Origin: Paludibacteraceae bacterium | GTDB lineage: Bacteria; Bacteroidota; Bacteroidia; Bacteroidales; Paludibacteraceae | Assembly: GCA_024693065.1 (NCBI GenBank) | Contig: JAILLP010000036.1 | Location: 62,001 to 126,000 of the forward strand | Length of the DNA: 64,000 bases | Direction of reading: 5' to 3' | Part shown: one piece after another, positions 53,766 through 60,697 of the stretch | How positions within the stretch are numbered: the first letter of the stretch is position 1 | How the letters are laid out: the number at the start of each line of letters is the position of its first letter | The notes under the pieces: generated by a model | The model's database searches: none | Seen by the model: only the letters and a program-made list of their open reading frames with translations | What the model was told of the DNA's origin: nothing | Position numbers and translations under genes: made by a program

Positions 53766-55564
53766 AGACTAATCGAATTGTATACGAATTAGATGCTGTA
53801 CAAATGGCCTCGATATATGATGTTTATTCGTTGAAAACGACAGATGATCGGTTTCCATCAGGAGCGAAGATGATTGACGAATTGTCGGCCAACAAATGCA
53901 TTATATCAACAGTGTATGTTTCGATAAAAGAATATTTGCTAATGCTGAAGAAAGGTATGGAAAGCAAGCATGATTTATTGGAAAATATTCACAAACTGAA
54001 AGATGGTGACAAGATCACCCTAACTGATTACTTGTCGGGGAAAACCAATGATTATTACTTGTTGCAACTTCTTTTGAATGCAATTGGCACACGTCAGACT
54101 AAGTTTGAATCGTATAATAATGTCACAGGACATTTGTATTGCTTCCATCCCAATTGGATAAAACGAATCAAATCGGAAATCATCAGTATTCCTACCATGG
54201 ACATTCGTTTGACATCGGGTATATTAACTTGGAATATTTGCACGTTCAACACATTGAAATATAAAAACGCAATGGATTTTGGCAAGCGGAAAATATCGGA
54301 GTTCCCGCGATACACAATTTCTGCCAATTATTCATTACGTCGCAAACTCAAAGACGACGAAAAGCAGGATGAATTTATTCAGCGTAAGATATTCGATAAA
54401 AAGACAAGCAAAACGTTTCTCGACATTTCTAATGAAAATGCTTTTGACGAAAGTAAGATGGGAATCATTGCAAAAGTGATTTCGCAATTCAACGAGAAAT
54501 ATAATGGACTTGCTAAATTAGACTTTGAACCACAAGAAATAGAGTCATCCATAGAATATTCGAGTAATAGAGAAAAAAATTTGCTGAGCAAAAGACTCAC
54601 TGATTTGCTATCAAAACAAAAAGTTGTTTTAGTCGATTTAGTAGAGAATGAGAAGTCGGCAATTCAATGCGAACAAATAACATCTGTATTCAAGTCAAAT
54701 TTTGGAATATCCGTAAGAAAAACCAAAAGATTGTCGAAGGGTGCATATAATTTACGGTTGATACACAACGATGAATATTATGGCAAAAACATTGCTGACC
54801 CACACGATGAAGACCTGTCAAAATATACCGTTCAGCACATAACGACGGACAATTTTAATGACAAAGGTTCTGACACGTATCTTCGAGCAGTCGCTTTCAA
54901 TGTTGCTGAAGAATTAATCATTAAAGATGATTTAAGAAATAAAACAATCTCTATTGTCAATTGGTCTGAATTTCAATTCGATAACAATTTGATATTTGGC
55001 ATAGAGCACGATATACAAACTGAAAATGGAGGAAAAAACAGACAATTCTATTTTATGACCATAAAACCCAACGGTCAATTTGAGATACGACAACAAGAGA
55101 ATGATTTGTTCTCATCTGATGAATACCATAAATATTTGAAAATCTTCACATCCTGTGAGAAAGAGACTATAAAAGGCATTGTTAAATATGGAGCCGATAT
55201 CAATGTTATCCATGAGACTGGATTACATACCGTTCCAGACATATTGGGGTTAAAAGAAGAATTGGCAAAAGGCAATAACAAACTAAAAAATAAAGAAGCA
55301 CGCAACAACTATTTGTCAGCATTACTTGACGTGAAAACATTTAAAAAAGACAATCAATTGCACTATTTTGTTGGAGAGATGGGGGTTGGAATAAATAGCA
55401 CTTTATCAGGCGTCCCTATTCGTCGAATAGAATCGTATGAGGGATCATCGCTATTCTTCGACAAACTTTTACCTCTTATGGGTGTGACATTTGTTCGTAA
55501 CGGGCAATTAACTGTTGTTCCTTTCCCATTTAAATATTTGAGGGAATATATCAAGTATTACTAG
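53756..55564 (+). CDS. DdmE-like (prokaryotic Argonaute-like) protein
   Basis: A 602-residue protein overlapping the helicase gene by 10 bases, so the two are translationally coupled. No motif is strong. The C-terminal half has the order expected of MID-PIWI: a MID-like block around GAYNLRLIHNDEYYG and ADPHDEDLSKYTVQHIT, a core strand NLIFGIEHDIQ, INVIHETGLHTVPD, and a C terminus YFVGEMGVGI ... VPFPFKYLREYI resembling the end of Argonautes. I cannot place the DEDX catalytic tetrad, which fits the catalytically inactive DdmE (about 690 residues), a DNA-guided protein that recruits DdmD. The N-terminal 270 residues would be the N/L1 region. It could instead be an unrelated partner; the assignment rests largely on context. 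Confidence 0.52.
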   Translation: MEIKTNRIVYELDAVQMASIYDVYSLKTTDDRFPSGAKMIDELSANKCIISTVYVSIKEYLLMLKKGMESKHDLLENIHKLKDGDKITLTDYLSGKTNDYYLLQLLLNAIGTRQTKFESYNNVTGHLYCFHPNWIKRIKSEIISIPTMDIRLTSGILTWNICTFNTLKYKNAMDFGKRKISEFPRYTISANYSLRRKLKDDEKQDEFIQRKIFDKKTSKTFLDISNENAFDESKMGIIAKVISQFNEKYNGLAKLDFEPQEIESSIEYSSNREKNLLSKRLTDLLSKQKVVLVDLVENEKSAIQCEQITSVFKSNFGISVRKTKRLSKGAYNLRLIHNDEYYGKNIADPHDEDLSKYTVQHITTDNFNDKGSDTYLRAVAFNVAEELIIKDDLRNKTISIVNWSEFQFDNNLIFGIEHDIQTENGGKNRQFYFMTIKPNGQFEIRQQENDLFSSDEYHKYLKIFTSCEKETIKGIVKYGADINVIHETGLHTVPDILGLKEELAKGNNKLKNKEARNNYLSALLDVKTFKKDNQLHYFVGEMGVGINSTLSGVPIRRIESYEGSSLFFDKLLPLMGVTFVRNGQLTVVPFPFKYLREYIKYY

Positions 55565-55606
55565 TGCCCCGTTAAAATCGGGACGAGTTAATTAAGGACC
55601 AACCGC

Positions 55607-55651
55607 ACTTGGACCCTCATACGCAATGTATGAATCCAAGTACGTTTTTTT
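55607..55651 (+). terminator. terminator of the DdmDE-like operon
   Basis: Two-part stem: ACTTGGA (55607-55613) with TCCAAGT (55635-55641), and inside it TCATAC (55617-55622) with GTATGA (55628-55633), followed by seven T. It closes the island 30 bases before the convergent AAA+ gene's stop. Confidence 0.85.
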
Positions 55652-55681
55652 ATATCTAGGGCTCTCTGACCGCATAGTAGA

Positions 55682-57712
55682 TCAGAACCCTACCCTATTC
55701 CTGCCGGTCGTCAGTTTCTCGCTGAACTCCTTCTCCGATTTGGCGGCGAAGAAATCCTCCTGGCATAGAACAACCTCCTTCAGCCCATTGAGCTGCGCCC
55801 GCATCGCCGCCTTGGACCATGTGCGCTCATAAAGGTTACGCACGAACCTGGCGTTCGAGAACTCCTCCGAACTGATGTAGCTTTGCGGCAACTCGTCGAA
55901 GTACTGCTCCACGGCAGGCTTCAGCTCCTTCTGGCAGGCGAAATGCTTCTCCGCCATCAGCATGAATATTTGGGCAAGTTGCTCCTTCGTGTAGGAAGGA
56001 AACTCGACCAGGAAAGGCATACGGCTCCGAAGCCCGGCGTTTCCCTGCATCAGCTTCTCCATCTCCGCCTTATACCCGGCCATGATGACCACAAGGTTGT
56101 CACGATGGTTCTCCATCTCCGAGATGAGCGTGGTGAGAGCCTCCCTACCATAATCGTTTTCAGACCCCACGCCTCCCCTGTAGAGGTCATAGGCCTCGTC
56201 GATGAAGAGGACCGAGCCATAGGCGTCACGACAGATCGCCGCGGTCTTAGGGGCAGTCTGACCGATATATTCCCCGCAGAAATCACGGGCACCATACTCG
56301 AAGAAATAACCATTGCTAAGCAGCTTATGCTCGGCGAATATCCGTCCGATGATACGCGCCACCGTCGTCTTACCTGTACCCGGCGCACCCACGAAACGCA
56401 TGTGCATACAAGGTCGGTCCAGCTTATCATTCTTCGCGGAGACCTCCACCTGCGCCACGATTTCACGGATACGTTCGGTGATCTTCTCCATGCCTATCAT
56501 TTCGGACAACTCGTCGAAGGCATCCTTCCCCTGGACGCCGTATGTGACCGAAAGGGGCTTAATCTCCTCACAACGTATGGTGTCGTCGGAAGCGCCACGG
56601 TTCCGGGCATCCGCCTGATGTTTGAGCAATACCGTCTCATCGAAGACCTTCTTGACGGTGCGCAGGCCGTAGAAGCGTCCGTCACTCTTCTCCTCCCTGA
56701 TCCGGGAAAAGAAAACCTCCCAAGCCTCCTCCTCCATCTCAAGGCGTAGCGGGTCGAGCATACGCTCCGCATACTGCCGGATCTCCTTGTCCGAGAAAGG
56801 CGGGATGGTGAATGTCTTGATGAAAAGGATATCGGAAAGCGAATCCTCTATTTTCTTGAGCTCATGAGGCTCTATGTAAGGGACACGGAAGACGAAATTG
56901 AAGTTGCCGGAGACGTGCGAAATCTCCAGAAGTAGGTCTTTCAGCTCACGCTGCTTGGATTTGACCATGAACTCGCTGATGTCCAGACAGACAAGCTTGT
57001 CATAATTCTCCTTGTCGTAAAGGATGTTCAACAAGTCTTTGACGTTGATCTTCCGTCCCTGCGTCTCATCGGAGAGCACGAACTCGAAATAGAACTTCTT
57101 GGTGAAAACGCCCAACTCCACCTCGAAAAGGGTGAGCAGGTTGATGACCCGCGTCAGGCCGCATCCGTCATTGACCGAGAAGAGATAATTCTGCGCCTTG
57201 AAACTGTCCAACGAGTCCCTTTTATGCATATCGGCGACGACAGGCACCGCCTCGTTGACGAACTGCTTGAAGGAGTCCCAGCCGATGAGGTTGTTGATGT
57301 TTTTAATGATATCGTCCAGCTCCTCCTTGTTGCTGAAGACGCTATAATCCACCTCGTCATTCTCCTCCTGCGGTTGTTCCCCTTCGTTCTTCAGGGAAAC
57401 ATGGACAGAAGATTTCTCCCCGAGTTTATAGTTTATCCGCTCCTCATCTCCGCTCTCGTGAATCATCGCGATGTGGGGGCATACCTGCTCCATTTTCTTC
57501 ACGATGGTATCAGCGGTCTCCTGCAAGTTCTTTTCCGTCCGCACCTTGCAACAGATCAGTTGAGGTCCGCTCAGCACCGTCGTCACGCAGCTTTCTCCGA
57601 AACAAGACTCTATGAGGCAAGGGATCAATGAACCATTCAATTCGGGATCATGGTCAAACAATCCATCCTTGACTTCTCCAATATCAAATATTACTTCATA
57701 CGTGCAATTCAT
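55682..57712 (-). CDS. AAA+ ATPase, CbbX/SpoVK type, with degenerate first AAA domain
   Basis: A 676-residue protein. The C-terminal AAA+ domain (about 405-676) is of the CbbX/SpoVK/EccA group, with FVGAPGTGKTTVARI, SVLFIDEAYDLYRGG and a sensor/arginine region GNAGLRSRMPF. The middle (about 140-390) looks like a second, inactive AAA domain: LFSVNDGCGLTRVIN replaces a Walker A. The N-terminal 130 residues are acidic and unrecognised. Such proteins remodel partner complexes in several systems, but the partner here is unknown. It is GC-rich like the core genome and convergent with the AT-rich island. The ATG at 57712 suits the -7 box; a TTG at 57745 would sit at the start site. Confidence 0.8.
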   Translation of the reverse strand: MNCTYEVIFDIGEVKDGLFDHDPELNGSLIPCLIESCFGESCVTTVLSGPQLICCKVRTEKNLQETADTIVKKMEQVCPHIAMIHESGDEERINYKLGEKSSVHVSLKNEGEQPQEENDEVDYSVFSNKEELDDIIKNINNLIGWDSFKQFVNEAVPVVADMHKRDSLDSFKAQNYLFSVNDGCGLTRVINLLTLFEVELGVFTKKFYFEFVLSDETQGRKINVKDLLNILYDKENYDKLVCLDISEFMVKSKQRELKDLLLEISHVSGNFNFVFRVPYIEPHELKKIEDSLSDILFIKTFTIPPFSDKEIRQYAERMLDPLRLEMEEEAWEVFFSRIREEKSDGRFYGLRTVKKVFDETVLLKHQADARNRGASDDTIRCEEIKPLSVTYGVQGKDAFDELSEMIGMEKITERIREIVAQVEVSAKNDKLDRPCMHMRFVGAPGTGKTTVARIIGRIFAEHKLLSNGYFFEYGARDFCGEYIGQTAPKTAAICRDAYGSVLFIDEAYDLYRGGVGSENDYGREALTTLISEMENHRDNLVVIMAGYKAEMEKLMQGNAGLRSRMPFLVEFPSYTKEQLAQIFMLMAEKHFACQKELKPAVEQYFDELPQSYISSEEFSNARFVRNLYERTWSKAAMRAQLNGLKEVVLCQEDFFAAKSEKEFSEKLTTGRNRVGF

Positions 57713-57753
57713 CTTCTTCGTTCTGTTTAGACAATCGTTCGGCAATAATCACC

Positions 57754-57761
57754 CAAAGTTA
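57754..57761 (-). promoter_or_regulatory. -7 box of the AAA+ gene
   Basis: Minus-strand TAACTTTG, placing the start near 57747, which supports the ATG at 57712. No properly spaced -33 box. Confidence 0.48.
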
Positions 57762-57887
57762 TATTTTTCCACGCAAAAAAGCACGTGATTTCACGGAAAT
57801 GCTACTCCAATCGTGGAATTATAATAACCTCATCATCTAATTGGGATGGAAAACATCAGAACTTCTCAGGTCTAAGCGCACTCACAG

Positions 57888-58235
57888 TTATTCCCACTCG
57901 GAGTTAACCGTAATTTTAATATCTCCCTCCCTTGTTTTTATAATCATATAATCCCACTTTTCTTCTTTATAGACAGAATCTCCAGGGGCTATTATCCCTT
58001 CATATTTTCCGTTTATATGCCGATAAAGGAGATAGTGATCTTCAATGAAACGAACATAGAAAGTATTGTGATCTGCTCTGAACGTCTCCGAGACCACACC
58101 ATTTATAGGCATCTCAATAAATACTTCATCCGACAGGAAAGTTCCTTTGTGTTCTTTTGCATAATCAACTATCGCATAAGCAAAAAGCAAAAGACAGACG
58201 ATATTAAACGCAATGATAATCTTTATATGTTTCAT
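57888..58235 (-). CDS. small membrane-anchored protein of unknown function
   Basis: I do not recognise this family. At 115 residues it has one N-terminal membrane segment (IIIAFNIVCLLLFAYAIVD) and an extracytoplasmic, beta-rich remainder (HNTFYVRFIEDHYLLYRHI). It may start at the ATG at 58253 (6 residues longer). It is AT-rich and belongs to a short accessory patch with the leucine-rich-repeat and TonB-C-domain genes, all leftward. Confidence 0.55.
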   Translation of the reverse strand: MKHIKIIIAFNIVCLLLFAYAIVDYAKEHKGTFLSDEVFIEMPINGVVSETFRADHNTFYVRFIEDHYLLYRHINGKYEGIIAPGDSVYKEEKWDYMIIKTREGDIKITVNSEWE

Positions 58236-58275
58236 ATTTATTGCATGTACCATAAATTCACCCTTTCCTATCTTA

Positions 58276-59211
58276 TTAATTGAAATGTTTTATCCAATCA
58301 TGTCTTGGGTTGCCGTAATTATCCCAATTCCAGAGATTGTTGACGCGAGCATTGTATGTTCTCTTGTTTGGTATAAACAACATCGATAAATTATTCAGCG
58401 TCTCTATTGGCGTCAAATCGCCATCATCGATAGAAAACCTTTGGTTCCCTAATGATATAGCTTTAAGTTCCTGATGATTTTGTATTGGGTGTATTGATTC
58501 AATTGCCCCGCATTCCAATAGCAACACATTCAGTTCCTTTAGATTTTCAAGAAAATCAATAGAATGTAGGTTTTTTACACCGCGCAACTCTAACCAATTT
58601 AAATTCTGTATGGTTGATATCGGACTAAAATCAGTTATCTTTCTATTATTCAGAATTACAAACTTCTTTAAATTAGGCATATTCTGTACAAAATCAATAT
58701 TGGAGATGTTGGAATTACCAATAGTCAAACTTTCTAGATTATACAATTGAGAAAATTGATGGTTGTCCCCCATTTTGAACTCATCAAGATATAACTCTTT
58801 TAAACTAGAGCATTGAAAAATAGATGGAATGGGCTTTTCTACACAGCAAGAAAGGGTCTCTAAATATTTAAATACTGAAAAATCGATGTCATAATGATTC
58901 GGAGCGTCTATTTCCAAAGTATGAAGACATTTCAATGATTCTACCTGTTTGATAGTAATGTCATCCTCTTCTAGTACAACAAGAGTTTCCAAAAATCCAA
59001 GATGACAGAGAAAATCGTAATTTTCACAATTCCATCCTAAAGCAGTATTTAAAAATAAATGTTTAACTTCCTTTTCATTGAGAATTTTCAAGTATTCATC
59101 TTTCCACTTCCCATTTATTTGTGCAACAGTTCCATCCATTGGTTTACCAGTATACGGATTATCTGTTCTAAAGATAAGTTCACGACTAAACAATCTACTT
59201 ATTATTCCCAT
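58276..59211 (-). CDS. leucine-rich-repeat protein
   Basis: A 311-residue, cytoplasmic-looking protein without a signal peptide. From about residue 45 to 290 it is a solenoid of about ten irregular leucine-rich repeats of 21-23 residues (LYNLESLTIGNSNISNIDFV, IQNLNWLELRGVKNLHSIDF), similar to SDS22-type repeats. The C-terminal tail is Trp/Asn-rich. LRR proteins of this kind bind other proteins and some serve as immunity proteins, but no toxin gene is adjacent and no function is claimed. It is AT-rich compared with the core genes. Confidence 0.72.
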   Translation of the reverse strand: MGIISRLFSRELIFRTDNPYTGKPMDGTVAQINGKWKDEYLKILNEKEVKHLFLNTALGWNCENYDFLCHLGFLETLVVLEEDDITIKQVESLKCLHTLEIDAPNHYDIDFSVFKYLETLSCCVEKPIPSIFQCSSLKELYLDEFKMGDNHQFSQLYNLESLTIGNSNISNIDFVQNMPNLKKFVILNNRKITDFSPISTIQNLNWLELRGVKNLHSIDFLENLKELNVLLLECGAIESIHPIQNHQELKAISLGNQRFSIDDGDLTPIETLNNLSMLFIPNKRTYNARVNNLWNWDNYGNPRHDWIKHFN

Positions 59212-59237
59212 GTTTCCACTTTATTTTCTGGGGAGTT

Positions 59238-60107
59238 TTATAATTTAAAGTTTATAGGCAGTCTAACCGATGACCGTACCGCCCTGTCACCTACGGTGGC
59301 AGGTACCCAATAGCCCATACTTTTCACAAAACGAACCGCCTCTTGGTCAAGTAGTGGATCTACACTTCGAATCACAGTGACGTCAGAAATAGCGCCATCC
59401 TCGCCGACAACGAATTTCACTATCACCGTGCCATGTTTCTTAAGGGCTATAGCCTCCTTGGGATAGTTCAGGTTGTTTTTGAGATACTGTTGTAGGGCTA
59501 TTGTACCACCAGGGTATTGGGCTTTCTTGTCTACTTCTACTATATCTTGTGTTTCATCTGCCCATTCAGTGTACATATCATCCACAACAGGATTTTTAGT
59601 TGGGGTTGTATCAACTGGAATTAATTCGCCCCCATGGACCCGATTCATATCAATCACAAAATTAGCGCATTCACCTTTCTCGTTTAACACCCCATAATCG
59701 ATCACTTTTAAGATTGAATCTCCAACCTCAACAAACTTTATTTTTTTATGTTGTGACAAATAGTGGGATGCGACAATCTTAGAGGGCATATTCGCTAATG
59801 TCCCATATGTTGTATCTACCATTTCCACATATTCCAACTTTTTCTTTCCTCCAACTATAGAATCCTTTACGATCTTTTTTGCTTCATCTAATGGAACATC
59901 GTATAGTTCTTGAAGAGAATATATAATTCCATCGTTGTTCCAATCCAAGAACTCTTCCTTAGTCGGAATATGCCCTTTTCCGTCCACGTAACTGACTATC
60001 CACACAGACAATGCCCTTGAACCTAGAACATCATCGGAATTCAGATGTCTTTTAGAGGAACATGACATCATAAATGCAAGCGACAATATAAGAACTACGT
60101 ATTTCAT
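59238..60107 (-). CDS. lipoprotein with TonB C-terminal domain
   Basis: A 289-residue lipoprotein (lipobox FMMSC, about 13-17). The first 180 residues are unrecognised and charged. The last 90 match a TonB-C-like domain (YPKEAIALKKHGTVIVKFVV ... DQEAVRFVKSMGYWVPA), but there is no N-terminal transmembrane anchor or proline-rich spacer, so it is not a canonical energy-transducing TonB. Bacteroidota carry many such single-domain proteins. The ATG at 60107 places the lipobox correctly; an in-frame start at 60167 adds 20 residues that spoil the signal peptide. Confidence 0.75.
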   Translation of the reverse strand: MKYVVLILSLAFMMSCSSKRHLNSDDVLGSRALSVWIVSYVDGKGHIPTKEEFLDWNNDGIIYSLQELYDVPLDEAKKIVKDSIVGGKKKLEYVEMVDTTYGTLANMPSKIVASHYLSQHKKIKFVEVGDSILKVIDYGVLNEKGECANFVIDMNRVHGGELIPVDTTPTKNPVVDDMYTEWADETQDIVEVDKKAQYPGGTIALQQYLKNNLNYPKEAIALKKHGTVIVKFVVGEDGAISDVTVIRSVDPLLDQEAVRFVKSMGYWVPATVGDRAVRSSVRLPINFKL

Positions 60108-60142
60108 ACTAAACTCTTTTTGCGATCCTAATTCTCCACGAA

Positions 60143-60360
60143 ATGCCACAATTCGAGCAATATCCATTTGTCCCCCCCAAAAAACACTTGCCTATTAGTA
60201 TAGCTTCGCTGTTGTCAGTGGTAGGAGGGCTGACAAAACATCTCGGTATCAAAGATAAAAATTTAATTGACAAAACGGGTCAAAAGATTGTTATTTCACA
60301 AAACAAATGGCTGAATTCCTTGACGGAACCCAGCCAAACTATTTCATCGGTTATAGCCCG
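60143..60360 (+). pseudogene. possible gene remnant upstream of the TonB-C lipoprotein gene
   Basis: The roughly 200-base gap between two leftward genes contains a plus-strand reading frame (beginning at the ATG at 60143, with LPISIASLLSVVGGLTKH) that looks protein-like until it runs into the antisense of the HMA gene. I do not recognise it. It may be a remnant of a mobile-element gene or chance. Confidence 0.2.
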
Positions 60361-60367
60361 AACCACC

Positions 60368-60679
60368 CTACTGCTTAGGCGACAGCACCTTGATCTCATA
60401 CCCTATCCGACCAAACTCCTTCTCGTAGTCGGCCACAGAGGCTTTCTTCGTGTCGTACACGATGGTCACCGTCTGGTTAGGAACGGAGGTCTCGATCGAC
60501 TTCGTGCCCTTCACAAAACGGACATTGGACTTGATCTTATTCTCACACTTCATGCAGTGCATGACCGGTTGCGTCGTCACTACGAGCGTATCCAACCGAG
60601 CGCCTTTCGCTTCCTTCTCCGCACTCATGCCACTCAATGAGACAGAGAGGAGCATGCCCAATAAAAAAATCTTTTTCAT
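60368..60679 (-). CDS. exported heavy-metal-associated (HMA) domain protein
   Basis: A 103-residue protein with a signal peptide (MKKIFLLGMLLSVSLSGMSA) and a single HMA ferredoxin-like domain. The metal-binding motif is MHCMKCENKI (CxxC), followed by the usual beta-alpha-beta-beta-alpha-beta pattern ending YEIKVLS. It is probably a periplasmic copper or other soft-metal carrier. It lies 18 bases downstream of a TonB-dependent receptor gene, suggesting co-transcription and shared handling of a metal or metal complex. Confidence 0.87.
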   Translation of the reverse strand: MKKIFLLGMLLSVSLSGMSAEKEAKGARLDTLVVTTQPVMHCMKCENKIKSNVRFVKGTKSIETSVPNQTVTIVYDTKKASVADYEKEFGRIGYEIKVLSPKQ

Positions 60680-60697
60680 ATCGTATCGAATTTAAAT

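Noticed and set aside
50403-55564. Hachiman, Druantia, DISARM or PIWI-RE/DinG system
   Set aside because: There is no DUF1837 partner, no methyltransferase or PLD gene, and no separate DinG-type helicase plus restriction gene; the helicase-nuclease fusion with an Argonaute-like partner fits DdmDE better.
55682-57712. AAA+ ATPase as third component of the helicase-Argonaute operon
   Set aside because: It is on the opposite strand, separated by a strong terminator, and has the GC-rich composition of the core genome.
59238-60107. Energy-transducing TonB
   Set aside because: It is a lipoprotein without a transmembrane anchor or proline-rich spacer; only the C-terminal domain resembles TonB.
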